Assembly (NCBI RefSeq): GCF_019175285.1
Contig: NC_056526.1
Span: forward strand, 121,146,599-121,210,598
Source: Sceloporus undulatus
Lineage: Eukaryota > Chordata > Lepidosauria > Squamata > Phrynosomatidae
Direction of reading: 5' to 3'
DNA: 64,000 nucleotides
Within the stretch, counting starts at the first letter, position 1. Every line of letters starts with the position of its first letter. Made by a program: the position numbers and the translations under genes. A model generated the notes under the pieces. The model did not search any database and was not told the origin of the DNA. It saw only the letters and a list, made by a program, of their open reading frames with translations. Positions 23,101 to 33,054 of the stretch are shown piece after piece.

Positions 23101-26100
23101 ACAGTTGTTAAAAATATTAATTTGATTGAGGCTGCAGCCCTAAGGCTGAATCATAGTGAGTCTAAACTAGAGTAGACCCAAGGAATCAATAGGATTTACC
23201 TATGGGTTGACTTACCACTTAACAATTGATTCAATCAATGGGTTCACTCCAGTTAAGGTTAACTTATAGGCATTAGGCCATAAATACACTTACTAGGAGG
23301 TACCTCTCATTGAATTGCAGGATTTATTTTTAAACCACCATAAGGGTTGTACAAATCTGGAGACCAGGGTTCACATCCCTGCTCGGCCATGGAATCACAC
23401 TGGGTGACTCTGGGCAAGTTACTCTCTCTCAGCACCAGAGGGCAAATACAAACCCCCTCTGGACAAATCTTGCCAAGAAAACCCTGTGATAGGTTCACCA
23501 TAGGTTAGAAATGACTTGAAGACATACAACAAAACCATGTAGAAATTTTAAAAAACAAAAACAAATTAAAATTGGTATATAATCTTTACATAAAAATAAT
23601 AACAGGATTGACAGCATGACAATATTGTCTACTCATACTAATCAATTTTGAATTATATTAATATAAACACAGACTGAGAATAATATAGGACTGAGATGCA
23701 TAAGATCTGACTGATTTTCTTAACTGGCTTGTGTATCACTTAACTGAATTAGCAAAAGACCCAGCAATTAATATTCCCTTTCAAATATACTGGAAATATA
23801 TATTAACTGCCTGTGAAATCCTGGAATCTGCCATTTAGGGAGAAGTAATTAGAATTCTCAACCAGAGGCTCCAGTGCCTTCCCAAACTACAAACCCCTAA
23901 ATTACATAAGATATTGCGATGGCAGTTAAAAGTGCATAAATGGACAAAAGATAGTTCATACCCTCTCAGTTGATGCTTTTTGAACATTCAGAGTTTTTAC
24001 TCCACTTGGCAAGTGAAACTCATGTGTATTATAGTCGGTGCTGAACAAAGTGTTCTGAGTCCGTGGATCGACAAATTCCATACCAATATCACTGGTAATT
24101 GAAGTTTGATTTTTTTCAACGCTGAGCTTTGTGTCTCCTTGCTGAAACACAACCTTCAGAAATAAATTAAAGAAAGTGTGTTATGTGCAACAGAAAATCA
24201 ATTTATTGTACAGTACTACTTTTAAGATGTTTGAATGGTCTGCCTGTTTCAGTAAGCAGCATACCTGCTGTCGGTAAGAAAATAATTTTTAATTTTAATT
24301 TATTTTAAAAAAAGATGTAGCATTCTTATCTTTATAAGTAAACTCAAGATTGCTTAAGTAATTTTTTTTACAGAATCAACAAAACTGTAAGAAGAAAAGA
24401 TAGCAGTTTCTTAAAGCATAAACAAAACATCACCCCCAAAACAATTCCAGCCAATTGCAACAGACAAGCTACTCCTTTTCAACCTTGTCTAAGTATGCAG
24501 TCTGTGAGCTAGATGGGTAGGTCTCCCTCAAAATGGTATTCCATATTGCCTGTGCCACTACTGAAAAGGCCTTGCCAAACTTCACTGAATAAGGGTGCAA
24601 AGAGCAAAGCAGAGGTGGCCAGAATCAGGGCTCCTGAGAGCATCCTAGGGCCCAAGTGAAAAATTATTTAAAGCCCCCAACTATTTGCCACCAGCAGATC
24701 TATGCAACAGGTGGGGGCTATAAATGGGCGCCAGCCAGTTAAGTGGGAATGGGGATGTTAGCTTTACATAAAACGGAGGGGTCTGAGGAAGGGGCTTCTG
24801 TCCTATTCCCCTCCCTCCTGCTCTACTCGTGGCCCGAGAAGAAATTCCTGAGATCTACTTCCTGGGAGGCATCTTAGTGAAGTATTTCCACTGGCTAGGT
24901 TGGTGGGAAGATGGGACGCTGTGGGACAACAAGGTGGCCAGTTAATGTGGTGGGTGTAGGAGAAATGGGAGAGAGGCCTCAAGGGCCATCCAGCCCAATC
25001 CCCTCTCTGGCACTTGGAGCAGCGGAGAGCATGGCTTCATGGAAGGACTCTCCTCCTCTGCTCCCACAGTCAGGATGCTTCCCTTGGCAGCTCTGGATAT
25101 GACTCCTAAGGTGTGCAGCTTCCTCTCCTATCCTGCCCAGTGGCAATTTTGAGCCCATGATGAAATGGCTAAAAACATTTACATAGGCTTTCAAATTTTG
25201 TGTATCATAATTTTCTTTGATATTCATTGATTTTACAACTGATGTCAAAATCAACAGATCAATAATAATGCTAATGAGAAAGACAAAGACATATTGAAAC
25301 ACATATGGGGTCCAGGCCCTTTCCAGAGTACTGGGTCCTGGCAATTTGTACCTGCTTCACCCTGTCTACCACTAAACCTAGCTGGGTACATACTTACTGG
25401 CTGGTTTTCTCCCACAATCACTAAATCTTCATTACGTCGACCTCCCACTGTGCTTTTATACAATGGATGTATAATTCCCATATCAGAATCTTGTTTAAAC
25501 CGCAATAAGCCACTGTCGTGAAACTCCATGCTGTCACAGCCATTTGGTCCAATACGAATCACAGCCCAGATGATGAGGGTGATCTGAAAAAGATGAAACC
25601 AAAGTTAATTGACACCTTAAACAAAATGTGTTTCAGAAAAAAAGTATTTACTTATTGTCTGATATGCCAAGCTAATTGCAGCTTGCTAGTCATATTAGGA
25701 CAGGCCACTAGAGGCTTAATAAAGCCATCGAAGGCGAGGAATCTATTGTGGGAATAGGTTCAGCACCTTGGATAGTTCCTTTCAAGTTTAGAATGAAACT
25801 CAGTACAGATGCACTGCTCCCCTGAGATGGAAACCATCAGCTGCCCCACAGTCAACTTGGATGCCTTTAAAAAGGGATTGACTGAACAAAGTCACAGGAG
25901 ATGGGGCTACAGAAGTCACGATGGGTCAATACGCCCTTCCCTATCAGTAAACATCTGTACATCAGTACCTGGGGTATATGAGCAGGAGAATGTTATTGCA
26001 TTCATATACTGCTTGGCCAGTATATAAACAGAATATTGAACAATATACAACTGGCCTGAGCCAGTATGGCCCTTCTTATGGTTTCTGTTTTCATCTTCTG

Positions 26101-27609
26101 TCTGTCTCTGTGTGTTCTCCTTTATCTGTTTTCCCCACTCTCTTTCTTGTATATGTATGAGAGGAAACATGCACCCATGTGTGTATGTGTGCACACATAC
26201 ATTTTTATGCACTCCCAACACTTTGTAGCTGCCACATTCTCAACCGAAACCATTATGTGCTTACAGCCACTTTTTAAAATATTTGCAGTTTTTGTCTACT
26301 GAAAACTACAACCAAAATCTCTTTTGTAGACTGTTATACTTACAATCAAATTGATGACTGCTAAAATAAATAGGAGGACAATTACACAAATTGCCAAGTT
26401 TCCCTTCCTGCCTCGCAAACCAGTTTTGTGCAGACGATCCTCATCAATTGGAATATATCCAGCCTTGAAGTTACTGTTGTGTTCTTTGTTAATATTCCTC
26501 CGCTCCACAGCCTTCTCGCGCATTGATTTCTTCACAGGACCATTAGAGCTTTGCTAAAAAAAAATCACACACATTTATAGTAAATATTAATATGTACATT
26601 TCTCTGGTTTTCATGGTTGATGTAATTGAAAACACACATTGTAATTCAAATCACTATCAGGGTTTGGAGCATTATGTCTCTCCTCCTCCCCCCCGAAACA
26701 TTAGCTGTTACTTGTAACACATTGCTTTGCATCAATAAAGAATTAGTAAAGCCTAGTTTATTATTATTTTTTTTTAAAACGACCCTTAAATGTAAAAATG
26801 TTTTCTCTCCAAACAAGCATCAAACCCTTTACCTTAGGAGTAATGAGACAATACTTGCCCATAAGGAAACCATACTTGCCCATAGAGAAACATAGGTGAC
26901 ACATACCTATTAATCTATGAATTCCTATGAGCAACTATTCTCCTAGGTTTCCCTATGGGTAGGTTTTCTCCTATGTTTCCCTAAGGCCAAGTGTCATCTA
27001 ATGTTTCCCTATGACCAAATGTTCCCCCATGTATGGTTTCCCTATGGGTAAATATTCCCCTATGATTCCCTATGGCAAGTATTCCTCAATGTTTCCCTAT
27101 GGGCAAGTGTCTTCCAACGTTTCCCTATAGGCAAGTACTGTCATTTGTTTTTTTTTAGTACCTCCCCTATATAGGTCCAGAGAGGCAAATAAATGCTCTG
27201 GAAGCCATCCCCATCTACATTTCTGTCTGGTGCCAGAACAAACTACACTTCCCAGAATTCCTTCGCAGCAGGGCGCCGCGGCCGTTAAAGTGGTGCCAAA
27301 CCGCATTATTTCCACAGTGCGGATGCACACAGAAAGAAGCAGCAGTCCTAAAAACAACCACCCACCCGGGGAAAGGAGCATTTTAAGCCAAGATATCTCC
27401 CTTGAAGGAGACCATGACAGGCCTTTGGGAGGCTCTCTGGCTCCCCCTTCAACCAGGCCCCTTCCCCTTCCCCTTCCCTCAGGACCATGGGGAAGAGGGG
27501 CAGCACTGGCCCCCTTCCTCCCTCCCTCCCTCCCTGACCCCGAGGCAAACCCTGGCTGAGGGCTACAGACCTGCTCTGAGGCCCCCGCCGCTGTGGCCGC
27601 CGCCGCCAT
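19919..27609 (-). CDS. SGCB: SGCB, beta-sarcoglycan, complete six-exon gene
   Basis: Beta-sarcoglycan is a type II membrane protein of the sarcoglycan part of the dystrophin-associated complex in muscle sarcolemma. Exons in transcript order are 27609-27571, 26553-26344, 25583-25398, 24153-23962, 22995-22864 and 20122-19919, giving 320 codons (human 318). The N-terminus MAAAATAAGASEQ is cytoplasmic. A transmembrane segment follows at about residues 66-90 (LAICVIVLLFILAVINLI, then ITLIIWAVI). The rest is extracellular, with sequons NQT, NAT and NGS and a C-terminal cysteine cluster (CMCADG, MGCQ, NPCGN). All junctions are GT-AG with matching phases. The start has A at -3 and is the only in-frame Met before the conserved SSNGPVKKSMREKAVERR. 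No defect is seen. Confidence 0.97.
20123..22863 (-). other. SGCB intron 5
   Basis: Mostly AT-rich, no repeat family named with confidence. A short CpG-rich patch at about 22010-22060 (gtgcgtgcacgtagtggcac) stands out. Short ORFs here show no domain. Confidence 0.4.
22864..22995 (-). CDS. SGCB: SGCB exon 5
   Basis: Forty-four codons: ITSNATSDLNIKVDGHAIVR through KTIEFHMWGDMELRA. Acceptor TTTTCAG, donor GTGAGT. Confidence 0.96.
23360..23540 (+). repeat. Sauria-type SINE in SGCB intron 4
   Basis: Motifs in order: ggagaccagggttc, tcggccatgg, actgggtgac, aatcttgccaagaaaaccct, then tgacttgaagacatacaaca. It is opposite in strand to SGCB. Confidence 0.75.
23962..24153 (-). CDS. SGCB: SGCB exon 4
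   Basis: Sixty-four codons: VVFQQGDTKLSVEKNQTSIT through FHLPSGVKTLNVQKASTER. The NQT sequon aligns with the human NKT. Donor GTATGA. Confidence 0.97.
24154..25397 (-). other. SGCB intron 3
   Basis: Unclassified. A short CR1-like piece (agggccatccagcccaatcc, near 24983) lies in a GC-richer patch. Confidence 0.35.
25398..25583 (-). CDS. SGCB: SGCB exon 3
   Basis: Sixty-two codons: end of the membrane span (ITLIIWAVIRIGPNGCDSME) and HPLYKSTVGGRRNEDLVI. Acceptor TTTTCAG, donor GTAAGT. Confidence 0.97.
25820..26090 (+). repeat. Dispersed repeat in SGCB intron 2, family not named
   Basis: Runs of wording common in reptile repeats: ggatgcctttaaaaagggat, then cagtacctggggtatatgag, then ctggcctgagccagtatggc and cttcttatg. 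Probably a non-LTR-derived repeat. Confidence 0.4.
26344..26553 (-). CDS. SGCB: SGCB exon 2
   Basis: Seventy codons from QSSNGPVKKSMREKAVERR through GYIPIDEDRLHKTGLRGRKG to the first part of the membrane span. Acceptor TTTTTAG, donor GTAAGT. Confidence 0.96.
26850..27143. repeat. Minisatellite in SGCB intron 1, 27-28 bp unit with an inverted block
   Basis: At least seven units of the type gtttccctatgggcaagt plus a C/T-rich spacer run from about 26945 to 27143. At 26850-26893 two units read in the opposite sense (acttgcccataaggaaac). Unit length drifts between about 26 and 33. Confidence 0.8.
27233..27318. mobile_element. Half MITE (family C) in SGCB intron 1
   Basis: acaaactacacttcccagaa and ccgttaaagtggtgccaaac, then cgcattatttccacagt, match one arm of the family C palindrome. 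It lies in the CpG-rich block 250-370 bp inside the SGCB start codon. Confidence 0.55.
27571..27609 (-). CDS. SGCB: SGCB exon 1 (coding part)
   Basis: Thirteen codons, MAAAATAAGASEQ. Donor GTCTGT follows on the minus strand. The Ala-rich start matches human exon 1 in kind, and the exon lies in a CpG-rich block. Confidence 0.92.
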
Positions 27610-27613
27610 TTTA
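27600..27613 (-). promoter_or_regulatory. YY1-like site over the SGCB start codon
   Basis: On the minus strand TAAAATGGCGGCGG fits the YY1 consensus AANATGGCGGC, with the initiator ATG inside the site. Seen in sequence; binding is inferred. Confidence 0.4.
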
Positions 27614-27739
27614 GGTCCCTCCCTTCCCTTTTGCAGAAGGAATGCTGCTGCCTCTGACACTGGAGCCTGGCCTCCTCCTCCTCCTCCTCGCCATTCCTAG
27701 GGGTTGGGTGGCGCAGGGTGTGAGAGCCCTCCTCGGGCT

Positions 27740-28369
27740 CAGGCTATTCAGAGAGCTGGAAGCGTCCATTCTGCCATGCAGGAACTCTCCATCAAAGCAC
27801 CTCCAAGAGATTTGCCATCCAGCCTCTGTTTAAAGGCCTCCAAAGAAGGGGACTCCACTACTCCCTCAGGGAGTGTGTTGCACCAACAGCTCTTACTCTA
27901 AGTTCCTCCTAACATTGAGGTGGAATCTCTTTTCCTATGGTTTGAATCCATTGTTCCGGGTCCTTTTCTCTGGAGCAGCAGAAAACAAGCTTGCTCCCTC
28001 CTGAATGTGACATCCCTTCAAATATTTAAACAGGGCTATCATATCACTTCTTAACCTTCTCTTCCCCAGGCTAAACATCCCCAGCTCCCTTAATCGTTCC
28101 TCATAGGACATGGTTTCCAGACCCATCACCATTTTAGTCGCTCTCCTTTGGACACGCTCCAGTTTCTCAATGTCCTTTTTGAATTGTGGCGCCCAGAACT
28201 GGACACAATATTCCAGGTGGGGCCTGACCAAAGCAGAATACAGTGGCACTATTACATCCCTTGATCTAGGCGACACTATACTTTTATTGATGCAGCCTAA
28301 AATTGCATTGGCCTTTTTAGCTGCTGCATCATACTGTTGCCTCATGTTCAACTTGTGGTCTAGATCTCT
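27740..28369 (-). mobile_element. CR1 LINE 3' part, left piece
   Basis: Minus-strand reading from 28351 gives [33 protein letters not shown] and [20 protein letters not shown], as in the CR1 at 12481-12978. The element resumes at 28937 after a MITE insertion. Its 3' end lies about 130 bp upstream of the SGCB start codon. Confidence 0.85.
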
Positions 28370-28936
28370 GAGACCTTATCACACTAGTGAAATACTGCTG
28401 AGAAACAGGATTTAAACTGGATTTAAATTTTTTAAAAACCCAAAAATGCGGGAGGTTCATCAAACAACATTCCTGCAAAGGTGAAATAACGTGAAGTTAA
28501 AAGCAAAGGCAAAAGGGAGAAAAACAGCAGCTTTTTAATTTCAGGAAGTTCCAAAAGGAAAAAGCTGCAGTTTTTCTCCCTTTTGCCTTCGCTTTAATAG
28601 TGACAACGGCTTGTTACAGACTGCCAAAATAAAGCTGATTCGGGTCTCTTTGGAGGTATGCTGTTTAAATGATACATGGGTCCTAAGAATCCGGAAGCTG
28701 CACCAAAGCTGCCCTCCAGTGCTTAGGAATGGAGTGTGGCTTTGGCGCGACCTCCGGACTCTTAGAACCTATGCATCATTTATAGCATACCTCCAAAGAG
28801 ACCCAAAGCAGCTTTATTTTGGCAGTCTGTAACAGGTCAATGTCTGATAAACTTCCTGCATTTGCAGTTTTTTTTCTAATTTAAATCTAATTTAAATCCC
28901 ATTTCTTAGCAGGATTTCACTAGTGTGATAAAGTCC
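28370..28936. mobile_element. Palindromic MITE, family A, inserted in CR1
   Basis: Ends read ttatcacactagtgaaat on the left and its complement on the right. Inner arms repeat ggatttaaa and gcaaaagggagaaaaac / gtttttctcccttttgc. Flanks tagatctct and tatatctct suggest an 8-9 bp target duplication with one mismatch. Family B sits inside it at 28609-28837. Confidence 0.7.
28609..28837. mobile_element. Palindromic MITE, family B, inserted in family A
   Basis: Inverted arms of about 90 bp begin ttgttacagactgccaaaat and carry tctctttggaggtatgct. The second copy at 39184-39409 shares gccaaaataaagctg and the central symmetric part. No coding capacity. Confidence 0.75.
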
Positions 28937-29322
28937 TATATCTCTTTCATATGTAGTCTTGTTAAGCCAGGTGTCCCCCATCCTATAGCTATGCATTTCA
29001 TCTTTTTTCTGCCTAAGTGCAGTACCTGGCATTTCTCTGTGCTGAAATTCATTTTGTTAGCTTTGGCCCAGCTTTCTAATCTATTAAGGTCATTTTGAAT
29101 TTTGATCCTGCCCTCTGGGGTATTAGCTACTCCTCCTAATTTGGTGTCATCTGCAAATTTGATAAGTATGCCCCCAATTCTGTCATCCAGGTCATTGATA
29201 AAGATGTTGAATAGCACTGGGCCCAGGACAGAGCCCTTTGGGACCCCATTGGTCACTTCTCTCCAGGATGAAAAGGAGCCATTGTTGAGCACCCTTTGGG
29301 TTAGGCCAGTCAACCAATTACA
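28937..29322 (-). mobile_element. CR1 LINE, right piece (RT region)
   Basis: Minus strand reads [19 protein letters not shown] then FADDTKLGG, the RT palm motif, in one open stretch of 125 codons. It continues the CR1 at 27740-28369. Confidence 0.85.
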
Positions 29323-29552
29323 CAGTATTCCATGTGAGGCCTGACCAAAGCAGAATACAGTGGCACTATTCCTTCCCTTGATCTGACATTATACTTTTAT
29401 TAATGCAGCCTACAATTGCATTGGCCTTGTTAGCTGCTGCATCACACTCTTGACTCATGTTCAACTTGTTGTCTGCTAGAACTCCTAGATCCCTTTCACA
29501 TTTAGCCAGGTGTCCTACATCCTATATCTGTGCATTACATTTTTCTTCCATG
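29323..29552 (-). mobile_element. Second CR1 fragment
   Basis: Repeats CR1 sequence already covered by 28200-29005 (gcctgaccaaagcagaatac, ttgcattggccttgttagct), so it is a separate copy abutting the first. Confidence 0.75.
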
Positions 29553-29710
29553 AATTTATCACACAGGGGGAATCCTGTACAAAAAACGGGGGTTTAAATT
29601 GGAAAAAGCCCGCAAAAGCAGGTTGATTTTCACACAACGTCATTGTTAAACTAATGTTAACCCAAATCGAAAGTGAAGGGAAAGTAGACAAAAGCCACTC
29701 CTTTTTACTT
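29553..29710. mobile_element. MITE family A, half copy
   Basis: tttatcacacaggggg at the end, then gtttaaattgg, aaagcaggttgattttcaca and actcctttttacttttgga, as in the 36775-37140 copy. Confidence 0.55.
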
Positions 29711-29724
29711 TTGGACTCTAGTAA

Positions 29725-29865
29725 AGGAAACCTGTGTGACTTTGGGCAAGCTGCACTCTCTCAGCTTCAGAGGCAGGCAGTGCAAACTTGCTCTGAACAA
29801 ATCTTGCTAAGAATAGGGTCATCATAAGTTGAAGTGGACTTGAAGGCGCTTAACAAGAAGAAAAA
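29725..29865 (+). repeat. Sauria-type SINE 3' fragment
   Basis: gtgtgactttgggcaagc, aacaaatcttgctaagaa and ggacttgaaggcgcttaaca in order. Confidence 0.65.
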
Positions 29866-30294
29866 TGCAGTTTTGGGATCAAAAATATAGAGTTTATATG
29901 TCATAATAAGTGTGTACATAAAGATCAGAAAGAAAAACAGTAATGAAATCTGACTACACTTGAAAGATCATTTTTATCATATCATAAAAGTTTTGTGGGT
30001 CAGAGCCCATTTCATCAGTGAAACATTATACTGTAAAGGTGTGAAATGCGCTTGGTCTCTTGATCCTTTCTCAAGGCATGTTCCCTTGTTACGTTTTCAT
30101 AAGAGACAAGGGGAGCATCAGCAGAGGTTTCCTGCTTCTGATGAACATTTAGTTCTCAGCCTGTACATTGGAGATTAATGATTATTTTTAGAAGGTCAGC
30201 TGAATTCCTTTGGCTTAGGATGTGCTTGAGCTACCACATGGCCCAAAGAAAGCCCTCAGCTGACGGCATTTTCCTAGTTTGTACACATGAGAAT

Positions 30295-30512
30295 GAGAGC
30301 CGGCGTGGTGTAGTGGTTTTAGTGTTGGACTACAACCATAGAGACTAGAGTTCAATTTCCTGCTTGTCCATGAACCCACTGTCTGGCATTGGGCAAGTCA
30401 CATACTCTCAGCCTCAGGGGAAGGTCATGGCAAATCTGAATAAATCTTTGGCAAAAAAATCCCATGATATGGGATGGCCTTAGGGTTACCATAAATTGGA
30501 AATGACTAAGGC
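30295..30512 (+). repeat. Sauria-type SINE
   Basis: tRNA-like head gagccggcgtggtgtagtgg and ttggactac, then the body with gggcaagtcaca, ctcagcctcaggggaaggtc and ataaattggaaatgac. Confidence 0.8.
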
Positions 30513-30600
30513 TCACCATTGACCAGGCTGGATAAGGCTGAGGGGAAATGTAGCTGAACAATTTATATAGGGCCATAGGTCTTGCTTTATAGCCAAAGAG

Positions 30601-30695
30601 TGCTGGTGTCTCACAAAACTGCAAATCTCAGGATTCTGAAAGATGGAGTCATGGTGGTTGAAGTGGTGTCAAACCGCATTATTTCTATATTACAG
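30601..30695. mobile_element. MITE family C, half copy
   Basis: gtctcacaaaactgcaaat, ctgaaagatggagtcatgg and aagtggtgtcaaaccgcatt. Confidence 0.5.
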
Positions 30696-31112
30696 AACCA
30701 GTGTGGCATAGTTGCTTGAGTGTTGGGCTATGACTCAGGAGACCAGGGTCTGATCCCCGCTTGGCCACGAAACCCACTGGGTGACCTTGCACAAGCCACG
30801 TTCTCTCAACCTCAGGGGAAGGCTATGGCAAACTTCCTTTGAACAAATCTTTACCCCATGACAGGATCACCTTCTTTAACTGCCTTGGATTAATGCTAGG
30901 GAATTCTGGGAACGGTAGTTTTGTGAGACATTTAGCCTTCGATGTTAGAGAGCTCTGGTGCCACAACAAACTAAAATTCCCAAGATTCCCTAGCACTGAG
31001 CAAGGGCAGTTAAAGTAATCTCAAACTGGATTATTTCTACAGTGTGTTGGACCCATACTACAAACCTCATCGTCCCCAAATTGGAAACTACTTGAAGACA
31101 CACAAAACAACA
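30692..31112 (+). repeat. Sauria-type SINE split by a MITE
   Basis: Head at 30692 (agaaccagtgtggcatagt) and body run to about 30868; the tail (aaattggaaactacttgaag) resumes at about 31065. A family C MITE separates them. Confidence 0.7.
30868..31049. mobile_element. Palindromic MITE, family C, inside a SINE
   Basis: Arms tttaactgccttggattaat / gcactgagcaagggcagtta and the end ggattatttctacagtgtg. Confidence 0.7.
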
Positions 31113-31204
31113 AAGATCCATAATTCCCAATCTCAGGTTAGTAGAGGGGTTCAGATTACATTTTTCTTTATCTATGGGCAGGTTGCCTGGGGACGATGGG
31201 GTTT

Positions 31205-31385
31205 GTACACAGTTATTGAGCTATTATTCCACTTTAATGGTGATGGCTGCCTCCTCTGCAATTCTGGGGTTTGTAGTTTAGGGAGGCCTAAGAGCTCTCT
31301 GTCTGAGGGTACTAAATAGCACTCCCCTAAACTACCAATCCTAGAATTTCACAAAAGGCAACCATTGCTGCTAAAGTGGAATAAT
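31205..31385. mobile_element. Palindromic MITE, family D
   Basis: Left arm ttattccactttaatggtga and right arm gctgctaaagtggaataata are complementary. The inner arms have gtttgtagtttagggagg / cccctaaactaccaat. Confidence 0.65.
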
Positions 31386-31401
31386 AATACTATAATAATG
31401 T

Positions 31402-31627
31402 AGTATGTAGAGAGATCTTGTAGCCCCTTTGAGACTCACTGAAAGAAAGAAGTTGGCAGTATGAGCTTTCCTAGGCTTCAGTCTACTTCCTCAGATGCAT
31501 TTGCTGGAGACATCTGAAGAAAGTTAGAGTGAAGTCTAATGCTGCCAACTTCTTTCAATGAGTCTCAAAGGGGCTACAAGAATATCTCTAGATGCTGATT
31601 CTACAGACTAACACTGCTATATCCTTG
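31402..31627. repeat. Foldback repeat with hammerhead-like centre, copy 1
   Basis: Two arms meet head to head near 31505; agatcttgtagcccctttga on the left mirrors tcaaaggggctacaagaata on the right. On the minus strand at 31500-31461 the order GCAT, CTGAGGA, a stem-loop, GAAA, GCTC is that of a hammerhead with a 2-bp stem III. The right-hand centre is decayed. Confidence 0.55.
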
Positions 31628-31673
31628 AATAACAATCTAGTGTGATTCTCTCTCTCTCTCTCTCGTTCTAAGG

Positions 31674-31797
31674 GTGATTCCCAAACTTTGGTCTTCCAGA
31701 TGTTTGGGACTTCAGCTCCCAGAACCCCTCACTGCTGGGCCTCCTGGGAGCTGAAGCTGAAAACATCTGTAGAACCAAAGTTTGGGAACTACTGGGT
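31674..31797. mobile_element. Palindromic MITE, family E
   Basis: Ends ttcccaaactttggtcttcc and its complement agaaccaaagtttgggaac. Confidence 0.65.
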
Positions 31798-32210
31798 GAT
31801 TCTCTGTGTTTCTGGTTTGTGAGCCGCCTTGGGTCCCTTGCTGGGAGAAAGGCGGCCCAGAAATAAAATGAAATAAAATATACATAAATATCCAGCAGAG
31901 AGGAAGGTGCAGCCTTTGAAGCAAGACCCCAAGAGGATGTCTTGCTTCTCCCCGAAAGAAACCCTTGCATCTGGGGTAAGTAACAAAAGGGCAACATGAA
32001 AGATGAGGGGGTCCCTTAGGGAAGAGGAAAGCATTGGAGTGGGGGCATGGGAAGGCTCCCTAGGGGTCCTTAAAGAAGAAGACCCTCCAAAGCCTCCCAA
32101 GGCAAGAGGCTGTTCCTCTTTCCTGGCTCTCCAGGAGGGGATCCAAGAGAAATCTCTTCTTGGGGACCCCAGGGCAGGGGGGGCAGGCATGCCAGGGCAG
32201 GGAGGAGGGA

Positions 32211-32599
32211 GTCTCTTTCGTTCTTTCCTTCCTTCCTTCCTTCCTTCCTCTTTCTTTCTTTCTTTCTTTTCCTTCCTTCCTTCCCTTTCCTCCTCCCTCC
32301 CTCCCTCCCTCCCTCCCTCCCTCCCTTCTTTCTTTCTCTTCCTCCTTTCCCTTTTCATTTCTTCTTCCTTTCTCTCTCTCTTTTCCTTTCTTCTTTGCTT
32401 CATTCTTCTCTCTCTTCCTTTCCTTCCTCTTTTTTCCTTCTTTGCTTCCTCCCTCCCTCCCTCCCTCCCTCCCTTCCTTTTCCTTCTTTCCTCCCTCCCT
32501 CCCTTCTTTTTCTTCCTTCCTTCCTTCCTCCTCTTTCTTTTTTCTTTTCCTTCCTTCCTTCCTTCCTTCCTTCCTTCCTTCCTTCCTTCCTTCCTTCCC
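32211..32599 (+). repeat. Polypyrimidine tract upstream of SPATA18
   Basis: Almost 390 bp of C and T on the plus strand in CCTT, CTTT and CCCT blocks. Such mirror-rich tracts can form triplex DNA. It ends about 80 bp before a TATA-like box. The long open frames here are artefacts of composition. Confidence 0.9.
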
Positions 32600-32608
32600 A
32601 ATCCCAGC

Positions 32609-32620
32609 GTTGCTACAACC
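32609..32620 (+). promoter_or_regulatory. Weak X-box-like motif near SPATA18
   Basis: GTTGCTACAACC is a compressed version of the RFX X-box (GTNRCC...RGYAAC). SPATA18 is known from ciliated and testis cells, but the match is poor. Confidence 0.2.
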
Positions 32621-32678
32621 AAAGGGCGTCCCTGGCACCCAGGCCAGGCCCACGTCAGTTGGCCAAACAATCGCCGGG

Positions 32679-32685
32679 TATAAAA
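32679..32685 (+). promoter_or_regulatory. TATA-like box of SPATA18
   Basis: TATAAAA, 283 bp before the ATG. Upstream are a CRE-half-site-like CACGTCA (32651) and a forkhead-like AAACAA (32665). A start near 32710 would give a 5' UTR of about 255 nt. Confidence 0.4.
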
Positions 32686-32967
32686 CGCTCCCATCACAGA
32701 GGAGGAGGAGGCTGAGTGTCACCCGAGGCAAGCAAGGCCAGCAGCAGCAGCTGCTGCAAGGGATCGCCTCCTGGCCCATCGTCCCCACACTTCCCCCAAT
32801 TTGGGACCTAAGGGGGGGAGGGAGGAGTAGAAAAAGAAGCAACCCAAGTGGGAAAGAGGGGAGATCGATGCTCCTTCTGGGGCTGGCAGGAGAGCCACCC
32901 CTTCCCAAAGCCCAGATCACTCCATTCAACCCCCCCTTTTTTGGGGACCCCTCTGCTTTTGGGGGCG

Positions 32968-33054
32968 ATGGCGGAGAGCTTGAGGAGACTGACCCACAAA
33001 GAGACGTGTCGGGTTTTGCAAGAGAAGCTGGAGCGTTGGCATAAAGATTATCAC
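32968..33054 (+). CDS. SPATA18: SPATA18 exon 1 (coding)
   Basis: [20 protein letters not shown] through WHKDYH, 29 codons, donor GTGAGT. The start has G at -3 and +4. It aligns with human MAENLKRLVSNETLRTLQEK. Confidence 0.92.

Larger units (their letters stand above)
27250..27720 (-). promoter_or_regulatory. CpG-rich SGCB promoter/5' region
   Basis: GC-rich block with many CpG (cgccgcggccg, ccgccgccgcc) around exon 1. It fits a CpG-island promoter of a broadly expressed gene. The transcription start cannot be fixed from sequence. Confidence 0.55.

Noticed and set aside
26850-27143. CRISPR-like array
   Set aside because: Units are degenerate, spacers are not unique, part is inverted, and the genome is a vertebrate; it is a minisatellite.
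27097-27660. 187-codon minus-strand frame over the SGCB start as a separate protein
   Set aside because: It merely reads from upstream through SGCB exon 1 into intron 1; the true product leaves at the donor after codon 13.
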